Assembly: GCF_000518805.1 (NCBI RefSeq)
Contig: NZ_JAEH01000022.1
Location: 1 to 64,000, forward strand
From: Shewanella waksmanii ATCC BAA-643
Lineage (GTDB): Bacteria > Pseudomonadota > Gammaproteobacteria > Enterobacterales > Shewanellaceae
Length of the DNA stretch: 64,000 bases
Direction of reading: 5' to 3'
The translations under genes were made by a program, and so were the position numbers. Of the stretch, positions 8,489 through 18,405 are shown in pieces. The first letter of the stretch is position 1; every line of letters starts with the position of its first letter. The notes under the pieces were generated by a model. The model worked only from the letters and a program-made list of their open reading frames with translations, searched no databases and was not told the origin of the DNA.

Positions 8489-8905
8489 TTAATCGCTGCT
8501 GCGAGCATTAGCATAGCGTGGCAACTCATCATCGATTACTAGCCAGCTAACCGCGCTTGCTGTATGAATATGGTATTTGGGTTTCACTTGGTTGGCATCG
8601 TCAAGTGAGGTGATAGATAAGGTGTAGTAGTCGGGGTAGTCAGTACTTCGATAACTTAACGTGCTCCCGCAAAGGTGGCAGAAGCCACGTCTTATGGTGT
8701 CTGATGAGGCATATTCGGTTACTTGACCTTGTATCCAGGTTACCTGTGCTCGTTTAAAATCCATCCAACTTCCCACCGCTGCGCCAGTGCTCTTTTGACA
8801 TACAGTGCAATGGCAGTGGTCACTGTCAAAGGGCTGTGCTGTGGTTTGATAGCGTAGCGCGCCGCACAGGCAGCCGCCGGTAAGTATTATATTATTGGTT
8901 GTCAT
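8489..8905 (-). CDS. GFA/CENP-V family zinc protein
   Basis: Protein of 138 residues with the GFA fold. The family is named after a glutathione-dependent formaldehyde-activating enzyme, but most members have no proven reaction. Zinc ligands are visible in the usual order: GGCLCGALRY near residue 10, CHCTVCQKSTG (about 31-41) and GFCHLCGSTL (about 75-84). It lies 11 bases after the unknown exported-protein gene on the same strand, so the two may share a transcript. The ribosome site at the ATG is weak. Confidence 0.9.
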   Translation of the reverse strand: MTTNNIILTGGCLCGALRYQTTAQPFDSDHCHCTVCQKSTGAAVGSWMDFKRAQVTWIQGQVTEYASSDTIRRGFCHLCGSTLSYRSTDYPDYYTLSITSLDDANQVKPKYHIHTASAVSWLVIDDELPRYANARSSD

Positions 8906-8916
8906 AGAAAATTGGC

Positions 8917-9336
8917 TTACATGGTTCTGGAAAAGATCTCTAATATCGGGAATTTTTGCTGGCCAAAATGCAATGTGATTGAGAGTGTTTCATTTGATGA
9001 GAACAGCTCTTTGAATCGTTCAGGGACTATACGTTCCCCGCTTGATATTAAAGCCATCAATTGATTTTGATTGAGTGTTCTTTGGCCGCGGGCTGTGTTC
9101 TGTAATGTCACAACTGCCCAGCGCTCTCCTTGTTCATTACTCATTAGCACGGTATTGATGACCTTAAAGTCACTAATGTCAGGTTGAATATTATCTGGGT
9201 TAGGAAAGGATGAATTAAAGTTGCCGGAAACACTTCTTTCTACATTGATAATTTCTTCATTAGCGGAGGCTTGACAGTGAATAGATAAGTAGCCAATTAA
9301 TAATACAACTAAAGCATGATTTGATAGAGATTTCAT
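8917..9336 (-). CDS. Unknown exported protein
   Basis: Protein of 139 residues with a typical Sec signal peptide (basic MKSLSNH, hydrophobic core VVLLIGYLSIHC, probable cleavage near QASA|NEE). The mature part, about 115 residues, has several beta-type stretches (WAVVTLQN, TLSITLHFG) and no domain I recognise. The ATG is well supported by GGAAGAAT. It lies directly upstream of the GFA gene. A periplasmic location is inferred from the signal peptide alone. Confidence 0.7.
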   Translation of the reverse strand: MKSLSNHALVVLLIGYLSIHCQASANEEIINVERSVSGNFNSSFPNPDNIQPDISDFKVINTVLMSNEQGERWAVVTLQNTARGQRTLNQNQLMALISSGERIVPERFKELFSSNETLSITLHFGQQKFPILEIFSRTM

Positions 9337-9593
9337 ATTCTTCCATGAAATATTTTTAATGTTTATGACCCTAGGCTAACACTCAGATTTTATTGTGTAA
9401 AGTTTAGGGGCGGGATATTTTTTTGGGTTTTGGCTATGTTTTTAAACAAAAAATAGTTAGTAATTACTATTTTTATGTGCTGTGAATATTGAGTTGGCTA
9501 ATGACTTTTGTTTTTATTTATATATTATAATTTATCTTGCTATTTCTGTGATCAGTTATGCAAAAGTAGGGAGTGAAAAGGTAAAGGGGTAAA

Positions 9594-9633
9594 GGAATAA
9601 TGGAATAATGGAATAATGGAATAATGGAATAAT
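9594..9633 (+). repeat. Five tandem copies of GGAATAAT overlapping a start codon
   Basis: Five exact 8-bp units at 9594, 9602, 9610, 9618 and 9626. Each junction creates an ATG (9600, 9608, 9616, 9624, 9632). The first four read ATG-GAA-TAA and stop after two codons, with the TAA overlapping the next ATG as TAATG; the last is the start of the following gene. The preceding sequence is rich in AGGG/AAGG. Copy-number changes could alter translation of that gene. Confidence 0.9.
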
Positions 9634-10438
9634 GAATACCTTGAATTTGAAATTATGTGTATCGCTAATGTCTTTGTTGTGTTTTTTACCTCTAGGCTTC
9701 GCTGAACAGCGAGATGAAGTCGAACAAGAGGAAAACACAATGTCGATACTCTTGCAAGCCCAGCAAGAGTTGTGTGAAGCAACGGCTGCTAAAATAGGCG
9801 TTTCTGTTGAAGAGTACTTTGACGCATTAGATAAAATAGACCATTACATGCATAACAGTGCCAAAGAAACTCAACTGTCTAGTTTCAAAGATATCCCTGA
9901 GTTTTTGGAGATGGCCTCCTTTTATGAAACGGAGTTGACACCGCCTGCTGAACTCCAGCAAGCATTTAGGGAAATTATGAATCACCGTCATGCCATTTTA
10001 GCCAATGAAATTGGCGTGGATGCAAGATATTTATCAGCCTTTATGCGTTATGACTACTCTTATTTAGGAAGAACGTTTAACTCTGAAAAAATAATGACAA
10101 ACCAGCTAAGAAAAAAGTTGCTGGATAATGGCGGGGAGGACTTTTTAAATCGACTTGATGAAAATAATGCAGACAATGAAGAGATAGAAAGGATAACCGT
10201 TGAATTTGTTTGTGACAGTCGATGTCAAGGGGATATAAACGGAGTTTGGAACAGCATATCTGTGTCATATTTAGCCACAAATAATGGTGCAAGTATGGGC
10301 TCGTTAGTGAGAGCTAACTATGTCGATGGACCTTTAAATGGAACGAGCGCTGTGTGGAGAATCAATAGCCCGACTGCACCGGCGACAAAAATAGCGGACG
10401 AAGAGGTTGAACGTAGTGATACCAGCCAAGAACCATAG
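9632..10438 (+). CDS. Unknown exported protein downstream of tandem repeat
   Basis: Protein of 268 residues that I do not recognise. Residues 1-24 (MNTLNLKLCVSLMSLLCFLP then LGFA) are a clear signal peptide with cleavage near FA|EQ. The mature protein is acidic and helical, with two cysteines close together (FVCDSRCQGD). The chosen ATG is the last one formed by the octamer repeat; starting at a later methionine would shorten the signal peptide. It is monocistronic and convergent with rhlE. A periplasmic location is inferred. Confidence 0.7.
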   Translation: MNTLNLKLCVSLMSLLCFLPLGFAEQRDEVEQEENTMSILLQAQQELCEATAAKIGVSVEEYFDALDKIDHYMHNSAKETQLSSFKDIPEFLEMASFYETELTPPAELQQAFREIMNHRHAILANEIGVDARYLSAFMRYDYSYLGRTFNSEKIMTNQLRKKLLDNGGEDFLNRLDENNADNEEIERITVEFVCDSRCQGDINGVWNSISVSYLATNNGASMGSLVRANYVDGPLNGTSAVWRINSPTAPATKIADEEVERSDTSQEP

Positions 10439-10472
10439 AGCTGGCATGTTATTTATTGACCGGGCATCAGGA

Positions 10473-10497
10473 TATAAGCCGAACTGCTCGGCTTATA
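10473..10497. terminator. Hairpin between convergent genes
   Basis: Perfect 10-bp stem TATAAGCCGA / TCGGCTTATA around ACTGC, between the ends of the exported-protein gene and rhlE. There is no clear T-run on either side, so terminator function is only likely. Confidence 0.5.
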
Positions 10498-10516
10498 CTG
10501 ATTGACTGTTGGATTG

Positions 10517-11890
10517 CTAAAGAGCTGCAGGTTTACGATTGGCGGGCTTTCTGCGCCTTGATTGATTACTCGGCTTTGAGTTGTTACCCGAGGCATCTTT
10601 GCTGCGGTTAGGCTTATTCTCACCTGGTTTACCGCTGCGCTGCTCGCTAGATTGACGTCTAGGCTTATTGGCACGGCCATTATGGTTGCCACTGCGTTGC
10701 TTGTTATTGCGTGGCTTAGCGTGTTTTGCTGGGCTGAGATCGGTATCTGCTAATGCATGGGTCGGCTCAAAACCGGCAATCACTTCTCTTGGCAAGTTTT
10801 GTTTGATCAAGCGTTCAATATCACGCAGTAGCTTGTTTTCTTCATGACTTACCAGTGAAACAGCTTGTCCGCTGGCACCAGCACGGCCAGTGCGGCCAAT
10901 ACGGTGAACATAATCTTCAGGGACATTTGGCAGATCGAAGTTGACCACTTGCGGTAGTTGGTCAATATCAAGCCCGCGAGCGGCAATGTCGGTTGCCACT
11001 AACACACGCACTTCACCGGTTTTAAAGTTGGCCAAGGCTTTGGTTCGAGCACCTTGACTCTTGTTACCGTGAATGGCGGCGGCAGTGATCCCTTTGGCAT
11101 CTAAGCTCTTAGCTAAGCGGTTAGCACCATGTTTAGTGCGACTAAACACCAAAACTTGTTGCCAATTATTGTCGTTGATCAGCTGAACCAATACCGCTGA
11201 TTTGCGGGTTTTATCAACGGGGCAGATCCACTGTTTAACTGTGTTGGCTGTGGTATTACGCGGCGTGACCGAAATCTCAACTGGGTTATTAACCAGGCCT
11301 TTGGCTAATGCGCGAATGTCATCGGAGAAGGTGGCTGAAAACATCAAGTTTTGTCGCTTTGCGGGCAATAGCGCCAAGATTTTTTTGATGTCATGGATAA
11401 AGCCCATATCTAGCATGCGATCGGCTTCATCTAATACCAAGACTTCCAGTTGTTTAAAGCTCACTGCGCCTTGTTGATATAAGTCCAGTAAACGCCCTGG
11501 CGTGGCAACCAAAATATCGACGCCACGCGCCAATTGCTGAATTTGCGGCACGATACCCACACCACCAAACACCACGGCAGACTTTAACGGTAATGCGCTG
11601 CCATAAGTGGTGACACTCTCAGCCACTTGTGCAGCCAGCTCTCTGGTTGGGGTTAATACTAATGCACGAACCTGCTTACGCGGCGCTTTAGTGCCTTGCA
11701 TCAAGTTTTCCAGCAAAGGCAAAGTAAAGCCCGCTGTTTTACCTGTTCCGGTTTGAGCGGCGGCCATGACATCTTTGCCTGCTAGCACTGCGGGTATCGC
11801 TTGTGCTTGAATTGGCGATGGGGTGTGGTAGCCCTTGTTGGCAACGGCGCTTAAAATCGGGGCAGATAAGCCCAGAGAGTCAAAACTCAT
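10517..11890 (-). CDS. rhlE: ATP-dependent RNA helicase RhlE
   Basis: DEAD-box helicase of 457 residues. The Q motif (TPSPIQ), motif I (AAQTGTGKT, 44-52), [22 protein letters not shown] and [10 protein letters not shown] are intact. After about residue 370 the tail is a long basic, Asn/Arg/Ser/Lys-rich low-complexity region (many RSGN, KPRR and NKP words), as in RhlE, and it lacks the DbpA RNA-binding domain. RhlE acts in ribosome assembly and RNA turnover, often with a cold-related role. It is monocistronic. A second DEAD-box gene, dbpA, lies only 2 kb away. Confidence 0.93.
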   Translation of the reverse strand: MSFDSLGLSAPILSAVANKGYHTPSPIQAQAIPAVLAGKDVMAAAQTGTGKTAGFTLPLLENLMQGTKAPRKQVRALVLTPTRELAAQVAESVTTYGSALPLKSAVVFGGVGIVPQIQQLARGVDILVATPGRLLDLYQQGAVSFKQLEVLVLDEADRMLDMGFIHDIKKILALLPAKRQNLMFSATFSDDIRALAKGLVNNPVEISVTPRNTTANTVKQWICPVDKTRKSAVLVQLINDNNWQQVLVFSRTKHGANRLAKSLDAKGITAAAIHGNKSQGARTKALANFKTGEVRVLVATDIAARGLDIDQLPQVVNFDLPNVPEDYVHRIGRTGRAGASGQAVSLVSHEENKLLRDIERLIKQNLPREVIAGFEPTHALADTDLSPAKHAKPRNNKQRSGNHNGRANKPRRQSSEQRSGKPGENKPNRSKDASGNNSKPSNQSRRRKPANRKPAAL

Positions 11891-12403
11891 AGATAGGTCT
11901 CTTCACCCCAAAGGGCGTCTGATGGAGCCAGCCAGCGTGGCTGGGGGGCGTGAAGCTTACAGTATCTGCCTTAAAAGCGCTATTTAATAATAGCAATCTG
12001 TTAAGTCAGTGGCGCTAATATGTCGCCAACAGGCGGTAAAGCTAATCATTGTTACTGAGTACTCAGGTTTTTCAGCCAGTTTATGATGGGCTAGCCTTGA
12101 TTATGCCTATCAAACACTATAGTCAAGTTTCAACTGTATTGGGGGCTGGCATACATTGATCTGCTCTGGCTTGACGGCTGCATGTGGAGTTGAATGGCTC
12201 AATCTAGATAGTCAGGCTGATTTTTTTTTGCACAATTTTACGCTTTTGGGCTTTCAATGATTGAGTTTTTCAAATAGCTGACTACAATACGCGCTCTTTA
12301 GAAAATAGTGACTATTTTCTGTGTTGAGCAAGACATCGATATCAACTCCGTTCTCAAACGCGCTTTTGAATGATCTATGTCGTTTACCTGATAGGATCAC
12401 CCC
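11891..12403. other. Divergent promoter region between rhlE and DUF3622 gene
   Basis: About 510 bases without a gene, carrying the promoters of both flanking genes. The visible features are a run of nine T at 12221-12229 and the perfect palindrome at 12300-12320 listed separately. RhlE-type genes often have long 5' leaders, which may explain part of the length. Confidence 0.5.
12300..12320. promoter_or_regulatory. Perfect 21-bp palindrome, possible operator
   Basis: AGAAAATAGT-G-ACTATTTTCT: both 10-base arms match exactly, 83 bases before the DUF3622 start. There is no T-run or GC-rich stem, so it looks like a protein-binding site rather than a terminator. I do not recognise the regulator. 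Confidence 0.5.
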
Positions 12404-12712
12404 ATGTTAAAAAGCAAAAAATACGATCTACGCGTGCTAGAAGTTGAAGGCAGCTGGACCGGACAAATTACTCGCCGCATGACAGCGCGTAAAACCGTGG
12501 TATCAAAACAGCAAGCGGGTTTTGCTAGCGAAGCAGAAGCACAAGCTTGGGCTGAGCAAACGCTGCAGAGCTTTCTTGAAGGCTTGGTTGAGCGCAATGA
12601 TCGCAAAGCGAAAGCTCGTGGCGAGCGCACCGAAGCTATCGTTAAAAAAGAACGTGAAGCACAAGCATGGCGTGACGCTCGCGATGTTGCCGGCGATGAC
12701 TTCGACGAATAG
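12404..12712 (+). CDS. DUF3622 family protein
   Basis: Small cytosolic protein of 102 residues matching the DUF3622 family of marine gammaproteobacteria. The N-terminal half is a beta-type region (KKYDLRVLEVEGSWTGQITRR) with TARKTVVSKQQAGF. The C-terminal half is a charged helix (EAQAWAEQTLQSFLEGLVER, then RNDRKAKARGERTE). The function is unknown. It stands alone, with a terminator immediately after it and a perfect palindrome in its upstream region. Confidence 0.85.
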   Translation: MLKSKKYDLRVLEVEGSWTGQITRRMTARKTVVSKQQAGFASEAEAQAWAEQTLQSFLEGLVERNDRKAKARGERTEAIVKKEREAQAWRDARDVAGDDFDE

Positions 12713-12740
12713 TGACTAGATTGTTAGCGTAATATGATTA

Positions 12741-12767
12741 AAGGCCACCATATATGTGGCCTTTTTT
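12741..12767 (+). terminator. Terminator of the DUF3622 gene
   Basis: Stem AAGGCCAC / GTGGCCTT around CATATAT, followed by a run of T (12762-12767). Confidence 0.88.
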
Positions 12768-12788
12768 GTTGCCGCGCCCCTATGAAAA

Positions 12789-12802
12789 TTGATCTAGCTC
12801 AA
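12789..12802. promoter_or_regulatory. FNR/EtrA-like site upstream of cydDC
   Basis: TTGATCTAGCTCAA matches the FNR consensus TTGAT-N4-ATCAA at nine of ten positions. It lies within a wider palindrome AAAATTGA-TCTAGC-TCAATTTT. It is 96 bases before the cydD start, where FNR-type oxygen control would be expected. Confidence 0.55.
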
Positions 12803-12898
12803 TTTTTGTGAGTCTCCTAACATTTACATCAGCTGCAGTTTATTCTCACTGCTAGGCCTGCGATACTTCAGCGATTGCTATATCAGCTTTGGAGCTTC

Positions 12899-14683
12899 AT
12901 GGATAAGTCGTTGGAAAAAATCCTGACACGTTGGCTTAAACAGCGTAAAGGTGCCTGTGGTGTCTACCTTAATCTCACGGTGATGTTGGGTGTGTTAACG
13001 GGCTTCTCTCTTGTGGCACAAGCTTACCTTTTGGCCACGATGCTGCACGGCTTAGTGATTGAAAACCAAGTAGTCAGCGACTTTACCGACCATTTCTACG
13101 CTTTATTAGCACTGATTGTTGTCAGAGCCTTACTTGCCTATTGTCGAGAGCGAGTGAGCTTTGTTGCAGGTCAGCGTTTGCGTCAAGATGTGCGCCGTGC
13201 CGTGCTCGATAAGCTTAGCGAACTAGGCCCCGCTTATATCAAAGGTAAGCCAGCAGGTAGCTGGGCCAGTATTGTATTGGAGCAAGTTGAAGATCTGCAC
13301 GACTTTTATGGCAAGTACCTGCCACAAATGCTAATTGCCGGATTTGTCCCCATCACCATACTTGCGGTGGTTTTTCCGATTAACTGGGCCGCGGGCCTGG
13401 TATTGTTGGCGACAGCACCGTTAATTCCCATGTTTATGATTTTAGTGGGTATGGGCGCTGCCGATGCCAATCGTAAAAACTTCAGCGCGCTAGCGCAGCT
13501 CAGTGGTCACTTTATGGATCGCTTAAAAGGGCTCAGTACCATCAAGCTATTTAATCGCGGCCAAGCAGAAGTGAGCGCGATTGAGTCAGCCTCAGAAGAG
13601 TTTCGTAGTCGCACTATGTCAGTGTTACGGATGGCTTTTTTAAGTTCAGCGGTACTGGAGTTCTTCGCGGCAGTGTCGATTGCCGTTTTAGCCGTTTACT
13701 TTGGTTTTAGCTATCTCGACCACCTCAATTTCGGTCACTATGGGGTGGGGTTGACACTATTTACCGGCCTGTTTGTATTGATTCTTGCACCTGAGTTTTA
13801 TCAACCATTAAGGGATATGGGTACTCATTATCATGCTAAAGCACAGGCCATTGGTGCGGCCGAGGCGCTGAAAAACTTACTCGAATATCAAACTCCGCAA
13901 TCAAGCGAGCAAGCATCACAATCCCAAGCGCCATTGTTAACTGCGGCGGAGCCCATCACCATTAGCGCCAAGCAATTACAGGTAATGAGCATGGATGGCA
14001 CTGTGCTGCTTGGCCCGGTGGATTTTACCCTTAATGCCGGCGAGCATGTTGCGCTGGTGGGGCCCAGCGGTGCCGGTAAATCAAGTTTACTAAACGCATT
14101 GCTTGGGTTCTTACCCTATAGCGGTAGCTTGCAAATTAATGGTGTTGAGTTGAATCAACGTCATATGGCCAATTGGCGGCAGCGCGTCGCTTGGCTCGGG
14201 CAAAACCCGCAATTGTTTCATGGCTCCATCGCTGACAATGTCAGCTTAGGCGATCCAGATATGCCAGCGGAGCGTATTGAAGCGCTATTGGCACAAGCGC
14301 AGGTTGCTCAGTTCGTTAATAGCCTACCTGACGGCATAAACAGTCAGATTGGTGAACAAAGTGCGGGGGTCTCTGTTGGTCAAGCGCAGCGCTTATGTTT
14401 AGCGAGAGCCTTAGGTCAGCAAGCGCAGTTTTATATACTGGATGAGCCCACAGCGAGTCTTGATAGCCAAAGCGAACAAGCGGTGATGAGTGCGCTAGAG
14501 CAGGTTATGACGACCGCGGGGAGCATTATGGTGACCCATAAAATTGATGAACTCGCTAAAGTCGACGTAATTTGGGTATTAGATGCAGGACAGCTCGTGC
14601 AGCAGGGCAGTTTCCAGCAACTATGTGAGCAAGACGGCCTGTTTCGTACCTTGCTTGGTGAACAGCGCGGGGAGATCAGTTAA
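12899..14683 (+). CDS. cydD: Thiol exporter ATP-binding/permease protein CydD
   Basis: Half of the heterodimeric inner-membrane ABC exporter CydDC, which moves glutathione and cysteine to the periplasm and is needed for assembly of cytochrome bd and other haem proteins. The protein has 594 residues: six membrane segments in the first 310, then an ATPase with Walker A GPSGAGKSS, signature VSVGQAQRL and FYILDEPTASLD. The start at 12899 is chosen because GGAG lies six bases upstream and MDKSLEKILTRWLKQ aligns with E. coli CydD; the longer reading from 12875 adds eight poor residues. Its TAA overlaps the cydC ATG by one base. Confidence 0.94.
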   Translation: MDKSLEKILTRWLKQRKGACGVYLNLTVMLGVLTGFSLVAQAYLLATMLHGLVIENQVVSDFTDHFYALLALIVVRALLAYCRERVSFVAGQRLRQDVRRAVLDKLSELGPAYIKGKPAGSWASIVLEQVEDLHDFYGKYLPQMLIAGFVPITILAVVFPINWAAGLVLLATAPLIPMFMILVGMGAADANRKNFSALAQLSGHFMDRLKGLSTIKLFNRGQAEVSAIESASEEFRSRTMSVLRMAFLSSAVLEFFAAVSIAVLAVYFGFSYLDHLNFGHYGVGLTLFTGLFVLILAPEFYQPLRDMGTHYHAKAQAIGAAEALKNLLEYQTPQSSEQASQSQAPLLTAAEPITISAKQLQVMSMDGTVLLGPVDFTLNAGEHVALVGPSGAGKSSLLNALLGFLPYSGSLQINGVELNQRHMANWRQRVAWLGQNPQLFHGSIADNVSLGDPDMPAERIEALLAQAQVAQFVNSLPDGINSQIGEQSAGVSVGQAQRLCLARALGQQAQFYILDEPTASLDSQSEQAVMSALEQVMTTAGSIMVTHKIDELAKVDVIWVLDAGQLVQQGSFQQLCEQDGLFRTLLGEQRGEIS

Positions 14684-16464
14684 TGCGGGTACTTTTGCCG
14701 TTTTTAAAATTGTTTAAGCGTCAGTGGCTAATGATGGCTGTTGGCTTGCTGTTAAGTATTACCACGTTAATGGCGGGTATTGGGTTATTGTCATTGTCCG
14801 GTTGGTTTCTATCGGCAACTGCAGTAGCCGGGCTAACGGTCGCGACCGCGCAAGCATTTAACTATTTTACCCCCGCTGGTGGGGTCCGTTTTCTGTCTAT
14901 TGCGCGAACCGCTAGCCGTTATGGAGAACGCCTAGCAACCCATGAAGCGACATTTAAGCTGCTTACCGAACTGCGTAGTTGGACTTGGAAACGCTTGCTG
15001 CCTTTGACGCCTGCAGACATGCAAGGGCTTAGGCATGGCGACCTGCTTAACCGCTTAGTGGCGGACATTGATACCTTAGATCATCTCTACCTGCGACTGC
15101 TCACGCCGATGGCAGCATCGTTGCTAATGATAGGTGCTTTGTACCTATTTTTAGGTTGGATAGATGCTGATTTAGCGGTGGCGTTATGCAGTGTGTTATT
15201 GCTGATTTGGTTAGTGTTGCCGGTGATTTTTTACTATCTTGGCCGCCAACCAGGGCGCGCAATGGTGGAAAGTAAGCGTCAATATCGAGTGCAACTGCTG
15301 CAGTATATCGAAGGCAATGCAGAGCTGACGCTGTTTGGGGCATTGCCGCGCTTTAGGTCTCAGCTAGATGCGGCGGAACTGGCTATTTTTAGTAGCCAGT
15401 CACGGATGAATAAGGTCACAGCATTAAGCCAAGCGTTATTAGTGCTGTGCCATGGCGCAGCGGTCGTGATGATGCTGTATTTAGCCTCATTTGGTGTTGG
15501 CCAGCACACCCCGCCAGGGCCAATGCTCGCGATGGTGGTGTTCATGACCTTAGCCACCATTGAGATGCTAATGCCAATCACTACCGCGTTTCAGCACTTA
15601 TCGGCCTGTGTACAAGCGGCCGAGCGGGTAACCGCTGTGGTTGATAAACAAAGTCAGGTGCAGTTTAACGCCAGTGCGACCCATGAAGTCACCCGTGGTG
15701 ATATTCAAGTGAGCAATATTAATTTTGGCTATCAAGCGGGCAAAGCGGTGTTAAACGATTTATCCATGACAATTGCTGCCGGAGAAAAGGTGGCGTTATT
15801 GGGGCAAACCGGCTGTGGTAAATCGAGCCTATTGTCATTACTGGCCCGTGAATGGCAGGCTCAGCGCGGTGACATTTGTCTTGATGGGCGACCGATTAGC
15901 GAATATAGCGAGGCGGCATTACGGGCATCAACCACTGTGATTAGTCAGCGGATCTACCTTTTTGCTGGCACCCTAAGGGATAATCTTACCCTCGCGCAAT
16001 TTGATACGGGTGTGCGTGATGACATGAAACGTAAACAGCGTATTGCGGCCAGAGAAGCCAACGATGCCAAGCTGATAGCGGTATTAGCACAAGTGGGTCT
16101 GGGCAATCTAACACAGGGTGACAGGCCGCTGGATAACTGGATTGGTGAGGGCGGCCGTCAGCTATCAGGCGGTGAAGCGCGCCGAATTGGTGTGGCTAGA
16201 GCACTGTTAAGGGATACGCCAATTCTGTTGCTTGATGAGCCAACTGAAGGCTTAGATAAGCGCACCGAGCGCGAAATCTTGGCGACTATATTTGAATTTG
16301 CCAAACAAAAAACGGTGTTGATGATATGCCATCGTCTAACGGCATTAGAACAGATGGACAGAGTGTGCTTAATGGAGCAGGGGCGTATTGTTGACCAAGG
16401 CGCTCATCAGCAATTGCTGATGAGCAACACTTATTACGCTGGACTGCATCACAGGTTAGGCTAG
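14683..16464 (+). CDS. cydC: Thiol exporter ATP-binding/permease protein CydC
   Basis: Second half of the CydDC exporter, 593 residues. The membrane domain opens with RVLLPFLKLFKRQW and includes the CydC-like segment LSGWFLSATAVAGL near residue 40. The ATPase has GQTGCGKSS, a signature region QLSGGEARRIGVARALL and ILLLDEPTEGLD. It is translationally coupled to cydD (TAATG), so the two are made in equal amounts. A strong terminator follows four bases after the stop. Confidence 0.94.
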   Translation: MRVLLPFLKLFKRQWLMMAVGLLLSITTLMAGIGLLSLSGWFLSATAVAGLTVATAQAFNYFTPAGGVRFLSIARTASRYGERLATHEATFKLLTELRSWTWKRLLPLTPADMQGLRHGDLLNRLVADIDTLDHLYLRLLTPMAASLLMIGALYLFLGWIDADLAVALCSVLLLIWLVLPVIFYYLGRQPGRAMVESKRQYRVQLLQYIEGNAELTLFGALPRFRSQLDAAELAIFSSQSRMNKVTALSQALLVLCHGAAVVMMLYLASFGVGQHTPPGPMLAMVVFMTLATIEMLMPITTAFQHLSACVQAAERVTAVVDKQSQVQFNASATHEVTRGDIQVSNINFGYQAGKAVLNDLSMTIAAGEKVALLGQTGCGKSSLLSLLAREWQAQRGDICLDGRPISEYSEAALRASTTVISQRIYLFAGTLRDNLTLAQFDTGVRDDMKRKQRIAAREANDAKLIAVLAQVGLGNLTQGDRPLDNWIGEGGRQLSGGEARRIGVARALLRDTPILLLDEPTEGLDKRTEREILATIFEFAKQKTVLMICHRLTALEQMDRVCLMEQGRIVDQGAHQQLLMSNTYYAGLHHRLG

Positions 16465-16468
16465 CAAT

Positions 16469-16498
16469 AAAAAGGGCGCCTTGTTGGCGCCCTTTTTG
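16469..16498. terminator. Bidirectional terminator between cydC and MCP gene
   Basis: Stem AAAAAGGGCGCC / GGCGCCCTTTTT around TTGTT. There are T-runs in both reading directions, so it can end cydDC from the left and the chemoreceptor gene from the right. Confidence 0.9.
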
Positions 16499-16515
16499 TT
16501 TGCAATATTGTCGTG

Positions 16516-18405
16516 CTAGTTGATTTTAAAGCGTGAAACGTGACGGGTAAGGTCGGCAGAGGTGGCGAGCATCGCCGCGGCGTTATCACTGACATCTTGG
16601 GTTTGTAGGGCGATCTCGTTGGAGACTTGATTGATCTCTTGAGTGTTGCGGCTAATGTCGCCCGATGCAGCACGTTGTTGCTCCGCCGCACTGGCAATAT
16701 GGGTTGCCATATCGTTGATTTCAGTGATGGACAAGGTGATCTGCTCTAAGCTTTGCTGGGCTTGCTGCGCCAACTGGACACTGCTGTCTGCGGTGGCAGT
16801 ACTCGACATCACAGCGCTAACCGCTTGTTGACTGGTTTGCTGCAAGGTGGCAATGGTGGCGCGGATCTCTTCAGTAGAGTCTTGTGTGCGGTGACTTAGC
16901 ACGCGAACTTCATCAGCAACCACGGCAAATCCACGGCCTTGCTCGCCGGCACGGGCCGCTTCAATTGCAGCATTAAGTGCCAGTAAGTTGGTTTGCTCGG
17001 CAACCGATTGTATGGTCGCCAGTATCTGTTCGATCTCTGCGGTATGCTTTTCTAAATTAATAATAATTTCGGCAGTATCATTGAGTTGATGTGACAGTTG
17101 CTCAATTGAGTGAGCGCTTTGGCCAATCACTTGTCCACCTTCAACGCAATATTGCGCCGACTGCTTTGCCGCATTCGCGGTTGACTCTGCGTGACCTGCC
17201 ACTTCATTTGCGGTGGCTGACATCTGCCTAGTTGCAGTGGCAATTTGCGTCAATTCATCATGCTGCTTAGCAACGCCACCGTTGGCTTGGCAGGCTGTTG
17301 TTGCAGTGTGATCGATTCGGTCATTAAGGTGCAGGGTATCTTGGTTAATCGCTTGCACCATTTTTTGCAAGGTCTGTAAGAACTGGTTCATGTGCAGTGA
17401 CAATTGGCCAATCTCATCAGCGCGCTTGACCTTAAATCTGTGGGTTAAATCGCCCTTGCCATTGGCTAATGCTTCTACGGCATGGGTCAACTCGCCAAGC
17501 GGTCTGAACATGTGATTGATGGCAACACCGGCTAATAAGTTGACAATCACCACCATGATTAGGCTTGAAATCAGGATATCCCAAATCTGCTCGTTGACCG
17601 AGGCAAAGGCCAGTTGTTTATCTTGTACTATGCCCAGGGTCCAGTTGGTACCTTCAATCGGCGTAAACTGTAGCAGCATCTCTTTGCCAGTGTTGCGCCA
17701 AAGTACGGTGTCTAAATGTTGGGTCTGGCGCTGTTGGCTAATGTATTGTGGGCTAAGCTGTCTGTCTAAGTCAGTGGCAGCCTGATTCAACAGATGTCGA
17801 TTCTCGTGAGCGAGAACCTTGTTGTTGCCATCAATCAGAAAAGCGCTGCCTTGATTATCTATCTGCAGTTGCGCCACATTCGCGGCAATTTGATCGATTT
17901 GCAGATCTGCACCTACCACACCTTGGCTGGATTGATTGAATGCTTTGGCTAAGGTAATGACGCTGCTGCCGGTTTCTACATCCATATAGGGCTCAGTGGT
18001 GATCATCGCACCTTGCTGCTGTGCCTGGCGATACCAAGGTCGGCTACGAGGGTCGACATTGACCTGCTGATGCCCCTGCTGATTAACATAAGTTAGGCTG
18101 CCATCTTGTCGGCCGACAAAGATAGACATAAATCCAGCGGCATTGAGCGTCTGCTTTAGCTCTGCAATGGTTTCTTGGCCTTGAGCGATTGATGTTTCAT
18201 TGGCTTGCAGCACAACTTTGCGTTGATTAAGCCAGTCACTAATATAGAAGCTGGTGGCGCGGCTGGTTTCGGTGACATTGGCTTGAATGGCAGCTTCTGT
18301 TTCTTGTTGCAGCTGTGAAATCGAAATCCACGCTTGGATCAAGCTAGTGATAGCACAGATAGCTAAGATAGAGATTTGGATTTTATGTTTAATCGTAAGA
18401 GTCAT
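16516..18405 (-). CDS. Methyl-accepting chemotaxis protein with periplasmic Cache sensor
   Basis: Transmembrane chemoreceptor of 629 residues. Residues about 7-28 are the first membrane helix. The periplasmic part to about 280 has dCache character ([40 protein letters not shown]). A second helix ([20 protein letters not shown]) leads to HAMP and a methyl-accepting signalling domain with the hairpin tip [20 protein letters not shown] followed by FAVVADEVR. It should pass ligand information to CheA/CheW at the pole. The ligand is unknown; dCache domains of this kind often bind amino acids or organic acids. It is a single gene. Confidence 0.93.
   Translation of the reverse strand: MTLTIKHKIQISILAICAITSLIQAWISISQLQQETEAAIQANVTETSRATSFYISDWLNQRKVVLQANETSIAQGQETIAELKQTLNAAGFMSIFVGRQDGSLTYVNQQGHQQVNVDPRSRPWYRQAQQQGAMITTEPYMDVETGSSVITLAKAFNQSSQGVVGADLQIDQIAANVAQLQIDNQGSAFLIDGNNKVLAHENRHLLNQAATDLDRQLSPQYISQQRQTQHLDTVLWRNTGKEMLLQFTPIEGTNWTLGIVQDKQLAFASVNEQIWDILISSLIMVVIVNLLAGVAINHMFRPLGELTHAVEALANGKGDLTHRFKVKRADEIGQLSLHMNQFLQTLQKMVQAINQDTLHLNDRIDHTATTACQANGGVAKQHDELTQIATATRQMSATANEVAGHAESTANAAKQSAQYCVEGGQVIGQSAHSIEQLSHQLNDTAEIIINLEKHTAEIEQILATIQSVAEQTNLLALNAAIEAARAGEQGRGFAVVADEVRVLSHRTQDSTEEIRATIATLQQTSQQAVSAVMSSTATADSSVQLAQQAQQSLEQITLSITEINDMATHIASAAEQQRAASGDISRNTQEINQVSNEIALQTQDVSDNAAAMLATSADLTRHVSRFKIN

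Noticed and set aside
9552..9782. Minus-strand frames across the octamer repeat
   Set aside because: Their Leu/Tyr/His/Ser-rich composition is the translated repeat; the plus-strand signal peptide is the real coding signal.
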